A stretch of 64,000 bases of DNA from Roseateles puraquae (GCF_002205845.1 NZ_NISI01000010.1:1-64000), one strand, 5' to 3'. Shown: positions 43,382 to 52,729, numbered from the stretch's first letter. Notes: generated by a model from the letters alone, not told the origin. Translations and numbers: made by a program.

Positions 43382-44965
43382 TCATTTCCTGTACACCCCT
43401 TCGAAGTCCACGCTGCCATTCGGTGCCATCTTGAAGCCCACCACGTCCTTGCGGATGGGGATGTAGACGGTGGAGTGGGCCATCGTGATCCAGGGGCGTT
43501 CGCGCTTGAAGATGTCCTGGGCCTTCTCGATCATCGCCAGGCGCTTGGGCGTGTCGGTCGTGGCGCGGGCTTCGTCGATGAGCTTCTCGAACTCGGCGTT
43601 GCAGAACTTGATGCCGCCCCGGCTGTTGGCGCAGCTCAGGTTGGGCGTGAGGAAGTCGTCCGCATCGCCCGTCTCGCCGCTCCAGCCGCTCATGTAGACG
43701 TTGTGCTCGCCGTTGTTGGCGCGTTTGAGGTACTCGCCCCACTCGTAGGTCTTGATGGTGGCCTTCACGCCGATCTTGGCCCAGTCCTGCTGGATGAGCT
43801 GGGCCATGAGTTGGCCATTGGGATTGGTCGGGCGCTGCACCGGCAGGGCCCAGAGGTCGATCTCGAAGCCGTTGGGGAAGCCGGCCTTGGCCAGCAGGGC
43901 CTTGGCCTTGGCGGGGTCGAACTCGTTCTTCAGCTTCTTGTTGTAGCCGGGGACAGCGGGCGGGAAGGCGCTCACCGCCTGCATCGCATCGCCGCGCGGG
44001 AACAGCGCCTTGAAGATGGCATCCCGGTCGATGGCGATGTCCAGCGCCTCGCGCACCTCACGCTTGTCGGTGGGCGGCTTCTTCATGTTGAAGCTCAGGT
44101 AGGAGATGTTCAGCGCCTGGATCTTCTCGATGCTGATGTTGGGGTTGTTGGCGAGGCTGGCGACGTCGACATCGCGCAGCGCTGCCGTCACATGGCATTC
44201 GCCGGCCGCGATCTTCTGCACGCGGACATTGGGCTCGCGACTGATGCTGAACACCAGGTTGGTGGTGGGCTGCTTGCCGCCCCAGTAGTCGGGGTTGGCG
44301 GTCATGCGCAGCACGTCGTCCTTGGCGTAGCTCTTGAATTGGAACGGTCCCGTGCCCACCGGCTGCACGTTGATCTGGCTGGCCTGGCCGGATTTCAGCA
44401 ACTGCGCGGCGTACTCAGCCGACTGGATGCCGGCCCAGGCGAAGGCGAAGTTGGCGATGAAGGTCACGTTGGGCTGCTTCAAGCGGAAGCGCACCGTCAT
44501 GTCGTCGACCTTGTCGATGCCGTCGATGGCCTTGGCCAGGCCCAGGTTCTGCGGGTAGATGAAGCTCGCCGGAAACGCCTTGTTGAACGGGTGGTTGGGG
44601 TCGATGAAGCGGCTGAAGGTGAACACCACGTCATCCGCGTTGAGCGTGCGCGTGGGCTTGAACCACGCGGTGCTGTGGAACTTCACGCCCGGGCGCAGCT
44701 TGAAGGTGAAGCTCTTGGCGTCGGGCGAGATCTCGTAGCTCACCGCCAGCTTGGGCACCAGCTCGGTGGTCGGCCGCTTGAAGCCGAGCAGCCCGTCGAA
44801 CATCTGGGCACCGACGGTGTTGGTGCTGGCGCTGTCCCACATGCCGGGATCGAAACCCTCGGGGCTGGCGTCAGCGCAGTAGATCAGCGGCTTGCCCTGG
44901 GCCAGGGTCAGGGCGGGCGCCAGGGCCAGGAGGGCGGCGGACAGCAGCGGGGCGGCAAGCTTCAT
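43382..44965 (-). CDS. dppA: Dipeptide ABC transporter substrate-binding protein (DppA-like)
   Basis: A 527-residue SBP_bac_5 family periplasmic protein. Residues 1-22 are a signal peptide ending TLA. Family marks: PEGFDPGMWDSAST near the mature start, AKSFTFKLRPGVKFH, NVQPVGTGPFQF and the C-terminal AHSTVYIPIR. DppA binds dipeptides and, in some species, murein peptides or heme. Only the binding protein is present; permease subunits must be elsewhere. Upstream lies a LysR-type site and downstream a strong inverted repeat, lysR and ddpX. Confidence 0.9.
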   Translation of the reverse strand: MKLAAPLLSAALLALAPALTLAQGKPLIYCADASPEGFDPGMWDSASTNTVGAQMFDGLLGFKRPTTELVPKLAVSYEISPDAKSFTFKLRPGVKFHSTAWFKPTRTLNADDVVFTFSRFIDPNHPFNKAFPASFIYPQNLGLAKAIDGIDKVDDMTVRFRLKQPNVTFIANFAFAWAGIQSAEYAAQLLKSGQASQINVQPVGTGPFQFKSYAKDDVLRMTANPDYWGGKQPTTNLVFSISREPNVRVQKIAAGECHVTAALRDVDVASLANNPNISIEKIQALNISYLSFNMKKPPTDKREVREALDIAIDRDAIFKALFPRGDAMQAVSAFPPAVPGYNKKLKNEFDPAKAKALLAKAGFPNGFEIDLWALPVQRPTNPNGQLMAQLIQQDWAKIGVKATIKTYEWGEYLKRANNGEHNVYMSGWSGETGDADDFLTPNLSCANSRGGIKFCNAEFEKLIDEARATTDTPKRLAMIEKAQDIFKRERPWITMAHSTVYIPIRKDVVGFKMAPNGSVDFEGVYRK

Positions 44966-45047
44966 GGGGCGGGCAGGGCGAGGCAGGAAACGGACATTGT
45001 TGAAAGGCGGGGCCGCCGTCGCAAAGCTGCGAGACGGCGGTCACCCA

Positions 45048-45062
45048 TAACGAAAGCTTATA
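45048..45062 (+). promoter_or_regulatory. LysR-type T-N11-A operator between dppA and hydrolase genes
   Basis: ATAACGAAAGCTTAT has near-dyad ends (ATAA and TTAT) and fits T-N11-A (T at 45049, A at 45061). It lies 83 bases upstream of dppA and 27 bases before the hydrolase start, in a divergent promoter region. The lysR gene just beyond dppA is the likely partner. Confidence 0.5.
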
Positions 45063-45088
45063 CGTGTTGGCGGGCCACAATCCTCGGC

Positions 45089-45985
45089 ATGTGGAACGGC
45101 TTTGAAACCCTGTCCTTCACTCGCGACGGCGTGCAGCTGTTCGCCCGCCAGGGTGGCCCTCGCGGCGCCTCCGGGGCGGCCGGCCTGCCGCTGCTGCTGC
45201 TGCATGGCCACCCGCAGACCATGGCCATGTGGCACCGCGTGGCGCCGGCGCTGGCCGAGCGGCACCCGGTCGTGCTGATGGACTTGCGCGGCTATGGCGA
45301 CAGCGACCGCCCGCCGGCCGGCGAAGGCAGCGCCGCCTATGCCAAGCGCGAGATGGCGCGCGATGCCGTCGGCCTGATGCGCCACCTCGGCCATGACCGC
45401 TTCGGCGTTCTGGCGCATGACCGCGGCGCCCGTGTGGCGCACCGGCTGGCGCTGGATCACCCCGAGGCCGTGGATCGCCTGCTGCTGCTGGACATCGCGC
45501 CCACGCTGGCCATGTACGAGGGCACGACCGAGGCTTTTGCCCGTGCCTACTGGCACTGGTTCTTTCTGATCCAGCCGGCGCCTTTGCCCGAGCGACTGAT
45601 CGAGGCTGACCCGCTGGCCTACCTGCGCGATGGCATGGGCCGGCGCGGCGGCGTGTTCTTTGACCCGCGGGCGTGGGCCGAGTACGAGCGCTGCATCCAG
45701 CGCGCCGGCTCAGCGGCGGGCATCTGCGCCGACTACCGCGCCAGCGCCGGCATCGACCTGGATCACGACCGCGCTGACCGCGCTGCCGGCCGGCGGGTCC
45801 GCGCCCCGTTGCGCGTGCTGTGGGGTGCAAGCGGCGTCGTGGGCCGCTGCTTCGACCCGCTGGCGCTGTGGCGTGCCGCGGCGGACGACGTCAGCGGCCG
45901 GGCCGTGGACAGCGGGCACTACATCGCCGAGCAGGCGCCAGCCGAGGTGCTGGCCGAAGCCGCCGAATTCTTTGGAGATACGTGA
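45089..45985 (+). CDS. Fluoroacetate/haloacetate dehalogenase-like alpha/beta hydrolase
   Basis: A 298-residue alpha/beta hydrolase. Nucleophile Asp111 sits in LAHDRGARVAHR with Arg112 and Arg115, the pair that binds carboxylate in fluoroacetate dehalogenase. YWHWFFLIQ (residues 154-162) supplies the His-Trp of the halide pocket, and SGHYIAEQAP the catalytic His. Oxyanion HGHPQT is present. Dehalogenation of haloacetates is possible, but some close relatives act on other small acids. Its TGA overlaps the ATG of the dehydrogenase gene, so they are coupled. Confidence 0.75.
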   Translation: MWNGFETLSFTRDGVQLFARQGGPRGASGAAGLPLLLLHGHPQTMAMWHRVAPALAERHPVVLMDLRGYGDSDRPPAGEGSAAYAKREMARDAVGLMRHLGHDRFGVLAHDRGARVAHRLALDHPEAVDRLLLLDIAPTLAMYEGTTEAFARAYWHWFFLIQPAPLPERLIEADPLAYLRDGMGRRGGVFFDPRAWAEYERCIQRAGSAAGICADYRASAGIDLDHDRADRAAGRRVRAPLRVLWGASGVVGRCFDPLALWRAAADDVSGRAVDSGHYIAEQAPAEVLAEAAEFFGDT

Positions 45986-47055
45986 TGCAGAAGATTGCGG
46001 TGCTGGCCGGTGACGGCATCGGCCAGGAAGTGATGCCCGAGGGCCTGCGCGTGCTGCGCGCGGTGGCGGAGCGGTTCGGTCTGCCTTTGCGCTTTGACGA
46101 GTTCGACTTCGCCAACTGCCGCTACTACGAGCAGCACGGCCAGATGATGCCCAGCGACTGGAAGGACCAGATCGGCGGGCATGACGCCATCTTCTACGGT
46201 GCGGTGGGCTGGCCGGCGACGGTGCCCGACCATGTCAGCCTGTGGGGCTCGCTGCTGCAGTTCCGCCGCGAGTTCGACCAGTACGTGAACCTGCGCCCTG
46301 CTCGCCTGATGCCGGGCGTGCGCTCGCCGCTGGCGGGACGCCAGCCGGGCGACATCGACATGTGGATCGTGCGCGAGAACACCGAGGGCGAGTACTCCTC
46401 GGTCGGCGGGCGCATGTACCCGGGCACCGAGCGGGAGATCGTGCTGCAGGAGACCGTGATGAGCCGCGTCGGCGTGGACCGCGTGCTGCGCTTCGCGTTC
46501 GAGCTGGCCGCCTCACGCCCGCGCGCCCGGCTGACCTCGGCCACCAAGAGCAACGGCATTGCCATCACCATGCCCTACTGGGACGAGCGCGTGGAGGCCA
46601 TGGCGGCGCAGTTCCCGCAGGTCACGGTGGACAAGTTCCACATCGACATCCTGTGCGCGCACTTCGTGCAGCGCCCCCAGCATTTCGACGTGGTGGTGGC
46701 CAGCAACCTGTTCGGCGACATCCTGTCCGACCTCGGGCCCGCCTGCACCGGCACCATTGCGATTGCGCCGTCGGCCAACCTCAACCCGACGCGCCAGTGG
46801 CCGAGCCTGTTCGAGCCGGTGCATGGCTCGGCGCCTGACATTGCTGGCAAAGGCATCGCCAACCCCATCGGTCAGATCTGGTCGGGCGCCATGATGCTCG
46901 ACTTCCTCGGCCACCGTACCGCCCACGATGCCATCATGGCCGCCATCGAGGCCGTGCTGGCCGACCCCGCTGCACCCAAGACCCGCGACCTGGGTGGCAG
47001 GGCGTCTTGCACCGAGCTTGGACAGGCCATTGCCGAGGCTGCGAAAATCGCCTGA
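45985..47055 (+). CDS. Tartrate/D-malate dehydrogenase (decarboxylating)
   Basis: A 356-residue isocitrate/isopropylmalate-dehydrogenase family enzyme. [21 protein letters not shown] is the start signature, [16 protein letters not shown] binds substrate and metal, and [20 protein letters not shown] is the NAD-binding loop. The [13 protein letters not shown] form points to D-malate/tartrate dehydrogenase (DmlA, TtuC) over LeuB. It overlaps the hydrolase gene stop by one base. The pair suggests use of small hydroxy or halo acids. Confidence 0.85.
   Translation: MQKIAVLAGDGIGQEVMPEGLRVLRAVAERFGLPLRFDEFDFANCRYYEQHGQMMPSDWKDQIGGHDAIFYGAVGWPATVPDHVSLWGSLLQFRREFDQYVNLRPARLMPGVRSPLAGRQPGDIDMWIVRENTEGEYSSVGGRMYPGTEREIVLQETVMSRVGVDRVLRFAFELAASRPRARLTSATKSNGIAITMPYWDERVEAMAAQFPQVTVDKFHIDILCAHFVQRPQHFDVVVASNLFGDILSDLGPACTGTIAIAPSANLNPTRQWPSLFEPVHGSAPDIAGKGIANPIGQIWSGAMMLDFLGHRTAHDAIMAAIEAVLADPAAPKTRDLGGRASCTELGQAIAEAAKIA
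47019..47048 (+). promoter_or_regulatory. Putative sigma-70 promoter of metH inside the dehydrogenase gene
   Basis: TGGACA (47019-47024) and GAAAAT (47043-47048) are separated by 18 bases and lie just ahead of metH, within the last codons of the previous gene. The -10 box is followed by CG, a pattern seen also before ilvD. Confidence 0.4.
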
Positions 47056-47057
47056 CC

Positions 47058-48110
47058 ATGAAGCCCATCGCCTACACCCGCGCCCAGAGCCTGCCTGCCC
47101 TGCTGCAGAGCCGCATCGCCATCCTCGACGGCGCCATGGGCACCATGATCCAGCGCTACAAGCTCACCGAGGCCGACTACCGCGGCGAGCGCTTCAAGGA
47201 CCACCCGAAAGACCTCAAGGGCAACAACGAGCTGCTGATGTTCACGCGGCCCGACGTGCTCAGCGAGATCCACGAGCAATACCTTGCCGCAGGCGCCGAC
47301 CTCATCGAGACCAACACCTTCGGCGCCACCTCGGTCGCCCAGGAAGACTACGGCCTGGCCGAGCTCGCGTATGAGATGAACGTCGAGGCGGCCAAGCTGG
47401 CCCGCGCAGCCTGTGACAAGTACTCGACGCCCGACAAACCCCGCTACGTCGCGGGCGCCCTCGGCCCGACGCCTCGCACCGCGTCCATCAGCCCGGACGT
47501 CAACGACCCCGGCGCACGCAACATCGACTTCGACACCCTGCGCGCCGCCTACTACGAGCAGGCCAGGGGCTTGCTGGACGGCGGCTGTGACCTGTTCCTG
47601 GTCGAGACCATCTTCGACACCTTGAACGCCAAGGCCGCCATCTTCGCGCTCGACGAGCTGATGGAAGCCACCGGCGAGCGCCTGCCCGTCATCATCTCGG
47701 GCACCGTGACCGACGCCTCCGGCCGCATCCTGTCGGGCCAGACGGTGACGGCTTTCTGGCATTCGGTACGCCATGCGCGGCCCATCGCCATCGGCCTGAA
47801 CTGCGCGCTGGGCGCCACGCTGATGCGGCCCTACATCGAAGAGCTGAGCAAGGTCGCGGGCGAGGTGGCGGTGAGCTGCTACCCCAACGCCGGCCTGCCC
47901 AACCCGATGAGCGACACCGGCTTCGACGAGACGCCCGACGTGACCGCCCGCCTGGTGGGCGAGTTCGCCAAGGCCGGCTTCCTGAACATCGCCGGCGGCT
48001 GCTGCGGCACCACGCCAGACCACATCGCCGCCATCGCCAAGGCCGTGTCGCCCTACAAGCCGCGGGTGAGTGGCGAGAAGTTCTTCAGCCAGATGCTGGA
48101 CGCGGCCTGA
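47058..48110 (+). CDS. metH: Methionine synthase, stand-alone homocysteine-binding half
   Basis: A 350-residue homocysteine S-methyltransferase domain. It has [13 protein letters not shown] at the start and the zinc cysteines: Cys249 (GLNCALG), Cys315 and Cys316 ([11 protein letters not shown]). Full B12-dependent MetH is over 1,200 residues; here only domain 1 is encoded and stops cleanly. Many Burkholderiales split MetH in two genes, the other half carrying folate, B12 and activation domains. That half is not within the window. A terminator follows 22 bases after the stop. Confidence 0.88.
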   Translation: MKPIAYTRAQSLPALLQSRIAILDGAMGTMIQRYKLTEADYRGERFKDHPKDLKGNNELLMFTRPDVLSEIHEQYLAAGADLIETNTFGATSVAQEDYGLAELAYEMNVEAAKLARAACDKYSTPDKPRYVAGALGPTPRTASISPDVNDPGARNIDFDTLRAAYYEQARGLLDGGCDLFLVETIFDTLNAKAAIFALDELMEATGERLPVIISGTVTDASGRILSGQTVTAFWHSVRHARPIAIGLNCALGATLMRPYIEELSKVAGEVAVSCYPNAGLPNPMSDTGFDETPDVTARLVGEFAKAGFLNIAGGCCGTTPDHIAAIAKAVSPYKPRVSGEKFFSQMLDAA

Positions 48111-48132
48111 ACAGTGACTGTCGCGGCATGAA

Positions 48133-48159
48133 AAAAGCGCGGCCCTGAGCCGCGCTTTT
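48133..48159. terminator. Bidirectional intrinsic terminator
   Basis: AAAAGCGCGGC (48133-48143), loop CCTGA, GCCGCGCTTTT (48149-48159): an 11-base perfect stem with an A-run before and T-run after. It sits between convergent metH and metalloprotease genes and can stop both. Confidence 0.88.
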
Positions 48160-48197
48160 GCGTTGGACGCTGGCCGCTGGACCGCGGCCGGTGCCGT

Positions 48198-49667
48198 TTA
48201 CCAGCCGATGTCCTTGAACAGCTGGAACGTCAGGTCTTGCGGCGGGATCACGGACTGTGTCAGGTCGTTGCTGATGTTGGGCTCCATCAGCTGGTTGCGG
48301 AACGCCGTGCGATCGAAGTGCGAGACCGAAGAGCCGCTGATGAACGGATTGGGTGCGTACATCAGCGCGCGGTTCAGGCTGTCTGCGCCGGCATAGCGGG
48401 CGCCGGCATTGCGCCCGATCGACGCGAACACCCCCGTGCCGGTGCGCGTGCGCTTGGACAGCTGGGTGCGCAACACACTCGCATCGCTCAGGAACAGGCG
48501 TGCGGCCGGGATGGTGATGGTCTTGTCCCAGCCCCCCAGCGGCGAAGGCTGCACGGCGTTCTCGCTGACCGTGTCGCCGATCAGCACCGCCTTGGCACCG
48601 GCGTTCTGCGCGTTCTTGGTCTTGATGGCGACCGTGCAACCGCCCAGCGTGAGGAAGACCACGCGGCCATTCGCTGCGGCTGCATTGGTCGCGTTGAAAG
48701 GCTCGCAGCCCTCGCCGGCGCCGGTGGTCTGCTCGAGGATGGGCATCACCTCGGCGTAGACCGGGCTCGTGCCGATGGCTGGCCCGAAATCGGCTTCACC
48801 GACCCGCACCGTGCGCCCGGCCAGCGAGCCGGCGTTGACGCCGCTGAAGGCAGCACCCGCCAGTCCGAAGCTCAGCACGTTGGGCACATTGGCCGTCACG
48901 TTCGCGCCGGTCCACACCAGGCCGTCACGGCTGATGGCCGACGCGACGCGCTGGGCGTTGGTCATGCTGCCGTCGGCCCAGGTCTTGCCGTCCGCCACGC
49001 TGAACAGGAAACGGTCCCAGATGGAGGGAAAGCCGCCGTTGAAGGCGCCGCTCGTGCCGCTCGTGAAGGTCTGGAAGCCCAGGCCGTGACCCAGTTCGTG
49101 GATCAGCACGGGCACGAAGTCGATGTCCGTGCCGTGGTTGCCGTCCAGGCCGAGGTACCAGCCCCGACCCGGCAGGCAGTTGGCGTTCAGGCCCAGCTCG
49201 GAGTTGAAGTTGGCCGTGATCTGGCCGGCGTTGAGGGTGCCGAGATAGGTGCCTGAAAGCTTGTTGGCCAGGGCGTAGGCGTACCAGGTGTTGGTGAAGG
49301 GCGCATTCGCGAAGTTGCGGAAGATGCTCGTGGCGCCGGCGCTGCCCAGCGTGGCTGATGTGGCCGTGCAGGCCAGCGGCGTCATGCGTGCGTTGATGAC
49401 GATCACCACGTTGCTGGTCAGCGTCGCGCCCCAGATATTGGCCGCGTGCGTGAAGGCGTTCAGCCGTTGCTGGCCGAGCGTGGTGCCGGGATTGCCGCCC
49501 ACCGGCGTGGCCGGCGTCGGGTCGTTGAAGCCCACGCCCGCGGCGTTGATGTTGTTGATGACGATGGTCGCCGCCGCCTGGGCCTGGCTGACCAGGCCGA
49601 GGACGGTGGCGCCAGTCACGAGGGCGCCGACGGCGAGGCGCTGGAGTCGTTGGCAGGTCTTAATCAT
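48198..49667 (-). CDS. Secreted zinc metalloprotease with PA domain
   Basis: A 489-residue exported protein. Residues 1-31 are a signal peptide ending AQAA. Zinc site HELGHGLGFQ gives His190, Glu191 and His194; the usual third His of HExxHxxGxxH is replaced by Thr, so another ligand must complete the site. Residues about 255-400 hold a protease-associated (PA) domain with GRVVFLTLGGCTVAIK and AGAKAVLIGD. C-terminal residues repeat SHFDRTAFRNQLMEP. ATG 49667 has GAGGGG upstream and lies 8 bases inside the preceding gene. The two genes are coupled. Confidence 0.78.
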   Translation of the reverse strand: MIKTCQRLQRLAVGALVTGATVLGLVSQAQAAATIVINNINAAGVGFNDPTPATPVGGNPGTTLGQQRLNAFTHAANIWGATLTSNVVIVINARMTPLACTATSATLGSAGATSIFRNFANAPFTNTWYAYALANKLSGTYLGTLNAGQITANFNSELGLNANCLPGRGWYLGLDGNHGTDIDFVPVLIHELGHGLGFQTFTSGTSGAFNGGFPSIWDRFLFSVADGKTWADGSMTNAQRVASAISRDGLVWTGANVTANVPNVLSFGLAGAAFSGVNAGSLAGRTVRVGEADFGPAIGTSPVYAEVMPILEQTTGAGEGCEPFNATNAAAANGRVVFLTLGGCTVAIKTKNAQNAGAKAVLIGDTVSENAVQPSPLGGWDKTITIPAARLFLSDASVLRTQLSKRTRTGTGVFASIGRNAGARYAGADSLNRALMYAPNPFISGSSVSHFDRTAFRNQLMEPNISNDLTQSVIPPQDLTFQLFKDIGW

Positions 49668-50136
49668 GGTTATGCCCCTCGTGTCCCTTGGCGGTCGACT
49701 TGCGGGCTTCACGCTTGGCGGCCGGTGTGCCCTTGCCGCTGCCCTGCACCCAGGCGCCGGCCTGCTTGGCCGGCAGGCAGGCCGAGGTCAGGGAGCCATC
49801 GGCATTCAGGCGAACGACTGAGGCCATGTGGGAATCCTCGCCCAGCGGCATCTCCACGGTGCCGTCCGGATGAACGATCTCGGTCGGGGCGGCCGTTGCG
49901 GTGGCGATGCGCGGGCCCCGGGCACGCTGCTGCGCCGCTTCGGCACGCTTCATCGCGTTGACCTCGGCGGCCGTGGGGGCGCGGAGTTCCCCCGTCGCCG
50001 GGTCACGAACCACCCGCATCGCTTCACCCGCCTGCGCGGCCAGCGGCGCGGCCATGCCCAGGGTCAGTGCGATGAACAGGGGCGTCAGGCGCCGCCCTCT
50101 GTTCTCGTGACGCAACTTCTTCGGATCAGTTTGCAT
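49660..50136 (-). CDS. Small exported basic protein co-translated with the PA metalloprotease
   Basis: A 158-residue product of unknown family. A long charged n-region (KKLRHENRGRR) is followed by a hydrophobic core (residues 16-36, ending AAQA) typical of a signal peptide. The mature part has a TEIVHPDGTVEMPLGED motif seen also in other small proteins next to secreted metalloproteases, and ends Lys/His-rich (KGHEGHNHD). AGGAAG lies before ATG 50136. Its stop overlaps the protease start, so a chaperone, inhibitor or partner role for the protease is likely, by context only. Confidence 0.6.
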   Translation of the reverse strand: MQTDPKKLRHENRGRRLTPLFIALTLGMAAPLAAQAGEAMRVVRDPATGELRAPTAAEVNAMKRAEAAQQRARGPRIATATAAPTEIVHPDGTVEMPLGEDSHMASVVRLNADGSLTSACLPAKQAGAWVQGSGKGTPAAKREARKSTAKGHEGHNHD

Positions 50137-50349
50137 TGCAGCTTCTTCCTCATGAAAAAAAGCGCCCGGACGACGGACACGGTGAACAGACAAGCGCCCT
50201 GTACGGCTTCACCGGTTGTACGGAGGCCGGTCTGGCGGGAACACTCGCACTTGCCCTGCATGCCCCCTGGATGCGGGGTTAGTCACCTACCAATGAAGTA
50301 GGCGTGGCCGCGGCGTACAGGCTGGCGGGCCTGCAGCCTGTCAGAAACA

Positions 50350-50373
50350 AAAAAGGTGGCGCGCGGCCACCTT
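50350..50373 (-). terminator. Intrinsic terminator of the PEP-CTERM gene
   Basis: On the minus strand GGTGGC-CGCGC-GCCACC is followed by a run of T interrupted once (TTTTTTTGTTT). It lies 20 bases past the PEP-CTERM gene stop. Confidence 0.78.
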
Positions 50374-50392
50374 GGTCATGCTCAGCCTGCCT

Positions 50393-51043
50393 TCAGCGCG
50401 TGCGCCGACGGGCAGCCGCGGCGCCGAGCAGGCCCACGCCGACCAGCCCCGCCGAGACGGGCTCGGGCACGCTGTTGACGGTGACGGCGTCGATGCCGGC
50501 ATAGTTGCCTGCGGTGAGCACATCGGCCACGTAATAGCGGAAAGCGAAGCGCAGCGAATTGGGTCCCGACAGGAAGTCCAGGCTCTCGCTTTGGATCGCC
50601 CAGCCGGTGTCCACATCGGAGGCGTAGGTGTTCAGCAGAATGAAGTCGGCGAGGTTGGTGCTGCTGCCCGAGAGGCTGTAGTACACCTCGACGGTGTCCA
50701 GGAAGCCTTCACCCACCAGGCGCAGGGCGAAGTCGAGGCGGGCTCGGCTGGTCAGGTTGACGACCGGCGTGAACAGCCAGTTGCTGACGGTGCCCCCGTC
50801 GGGGTCGGTGTTGTAGAAATTGGCGCCGATATGCGAGCCGGCTGCGCCGTCATACGAACCACTGATCGGATTGCCCTGGAACCACGACGTGACGCCGACC
50901 GGCGTGCTGAGGTTGTTGATCGCCCATCCCTTGGCGGCCAGGGTCTCGACGTCGTCAAAACCTTCAGAGAGCACCACATCGGCCATGCTGGCAGTGGACG
51001 CGGCCACGGCAAGAACGCCGGCGAGCCATTTGCTGATCTTCAT
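50393..51043 (-). CDS. PEP-CTERM sorted extracellular protein
   Basis: A 216-residue secreted protein. Residues 1-21 are a signal peptide ending SMA. The middle has beta-rich SxGFDDVE, NWLFTPVVNL and FRYYVADV patterns of choice-of-anchor (MAM/jelly-roll-like) domains. The C-terminus VPEPVSAGLVGVGLLGAAAARRRTR is a clear PEP-CTERM tag: VPEP, hydrophobic helix, Arg cluster. Exosortase EpsH would remove it; no exosortase gene is in the window. Monocistronic, ending at an intrinsic terminator. Such proteins usually join biofilm or exopolysaccharide. Confidence 0.88.
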   Translation of the reverse strand: MKISKWLAGVLAVAASTASMADVVLSEGFDDVETLAAKGWAINNLSTPVGVTSWFQGNPISGSYDGAAGSHIGANFYNTDPDGGTVSNWLFTPVVNLTSRARLDFALRLVGEGFLDTVEVYYSLSGSSTNLADFILLNTYASDVDTGWAIQSESLDFLSGPNSLRFAFRYYVADVLTAGNYAGIDAVTVNSVPEPVSAGLVGVGLLGAAAARRRTR

Positions 51044-51269
51044 TGTCGGTCCTTGTAGTAGGGCATGAAGGAATCACCAACGGCACGCCCAACTCCCGCC
51101 TGCTCGCCGGTCCTGCGGCCCAGGATAGGCACGCCCCATCGGCATGCCTACCCTTCAACTGCGGGGTCAGGGCGTGCGCCCGTCGGACAAACGCTAGGAA
51201 GGCTGCGATCTTCAGGGGCTTACCCTGAGTTGCGCAGCGGCGTCGGGCGGCGACGGCCTCGGATGGGGG

Positions 51270-52646
51270 TCATGCCGATCGCCGCCCCAGCCAGCGCAGC
51301 ACCATCCACAGATTCACGAAGCTGCCGAGGGCGGGCAGTGCCGCGAGCACGGTGGCCAGCGTGCGGGTAGCGCCCTTGACGCCGACCGAGGGGCCGACCT
51401 TGAAGACACCGACCGCGCCAATCAGGGACAGCGCCCACGACAACCCCACGAAGCGCTGGCCGCGCATGTTCAGGACCAGCAGCACGATGACAGCGGCGGC
51501 GCCCACCAGCAAGGCCACGTGGCCCAGCCCGAAGCCCGCGGCCGGGCGTTCGGCATCGGGCGCGGCATCGGGAGACGCCGGCTGGCGCCCGGCGTTCGGG
51601 CCGTGCTTGAAGCGTTCCACGCCGGTGTCCGCCTGCCCGGCCAGCACCTTGCGCCGACGGGCCGACAGCAGCGCTACCAACTGGCCCGGTTCGCTCAGTT
51701 GGGCGGCCAGCGCGGTGGACTCGGCCAGGCTGCCCGCCATCACGCCCGCCTGGCGAGCCTCGGCCACGCCGCGCTTCTGGGCCAGCATCATCAGCGCGTT
51801 GGACGCGATGAAATCCTGCGGCAGGTCGTCGCCCTGCCGGTAAGCCAGGGCCAGGAAATAGGCCGCCTGCCCGTGCCCGCCTTCGGCCGCGAGGGCGAAC
51901 CAGCGCAGGCGCTGCTTGGCGTCCTTCGGCCGGCCGTCGCCGTTCTGGTAGCAGACGCCCAGGTTGAAAGCGGCCTGCGCGAGGCCGGCCTGCGCGGCCT
52001 TTTCGAAGCAGTCGGCCGCGCGCTTGAAGTCCTGCGGCACATGCGCGCCGGTGATGTATTCGGCGCCGAGCTCGAACCAGGCGTCGCGGTCGCCCTGTTC
52101 GGCGCGCCGCTGCAGCGCGGCGAGGTCGGGTGCCGGGCCGGGCGGTGGCGACGCTGGCGGCGGGGGTGAAGGTGGCGGTGGGTCGCCCACGAGGCTCAAC
52201 TCAGGCGTCTGGCGGCTCTGGCGCCAGGCGGCCAGCCGCCGGTCCAGCACGGGCTTGATCAGGTCAAAGTTGGCCCAGGTGTCGGGCACGCTGCAGATGT
52301 CGTCCGCATCGTGGCCGGTGCTCGGGATCTGGCTGTCGAACACCCGCGCGTAGTCGTGGTGGTACTGCTTGTCGTAGTAGACCGCCGCAAACGCATTGCC
52401 CTCGGCGTTGAGGTCGGCATCGGTGAGCTTGCCATCGCATTGGTCCGACAGCATCTGCCCGCCCGTCTTGCGGCGCGCGAGCACGGCCTGGACGTCAGCC
52501 GCCCAGCGACCGCCGCGCTCGTCCTGCCGAGCCAGGCCGGCGTGCACGGCCCAGGCCAGGAACATGCCGATGTGGGTGTTGGCGGCTTCGTTGTCGAGAT
52601 CGGTCTCGAAATTGAGGAAGTAGTACTCCGAGTCGTCGTATTTCAT
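51270..52646 (-). CDS. DUF7832/Sel1-repeat membrane protein
   Basis: A 458-residue protein in three parts. Residues 1-150 carry MKYDDSEYYF and ANTHIGMFLAWAV, the pattern of DUF7832. A Pro-rich linker (about 155-172) leads to Sel1/TPR-like repeats (about 180-300: AWFELGAEYITG, AAFNLGVCYQNGDG, AAYFLALAYRQGD). Two to three membrane helices end the protein. ATG 52646 matches the family start; ATG 52724 would add 26 residues. It is divergent from an operon of PspA, YqiJ and flotillin, so a membrane-stress scaffold role is plausible. Confidence 0.65.
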   Translation of the reverse strand: MKYDDSEYYFLNFETDLDNEAANTHIGMFLAWAVHAGLARQDERGGRWAADVQAVLARRKTGGQMLSDQCDGKLTDADLNAEGNAFAAVYYDKQYHHDYARVFDSQIPSTGHDADDICSVPDTWANFDLIKPVLDRRLAAWRQSRQTPELSLVGDPPPPSPPPPASPPPGPAPDLAALQRRAEQGDRDAWFELGAEYITGAHVPQDFKRAADCFEKAAQAGLAQAAFNLGVCYQNGDGRPKDAKQRLRWFALAAEGGHGQAAYFLALAYRQGDDLPQDFIASNALMMLAQKRGVAEARQAGVMAGSLAESTALAAQLSEPGQLVALLSARRRKVLAGQADTGVERFKHGPNAGRQPASPDAAPDAERPAAGFGLGHVALLVGAAAVIVLLVLNMRGQRFVGLSWALSLIGAVGVFKVGPSVGVKGATRTLATVLAALPALGSFVNLWMVLRWLGRRSA

Positions 52647-52729
52647 GCGTGAGCGCAGGTCGGGGCCGAGAGTGCGCCGCAGTCTCGCCGCAAAGAAGCC
52701 ATGGCTGAAGGTGATTGTTGACATGCGAA

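Noticed and set aside
43475-45088. Plus-strand frame opposite dppA that continues into the hydrolase gene
   Set aside because: The part before 45089 is antisense of dppA with no fold pattern; hydrolase homology starts at 45089.
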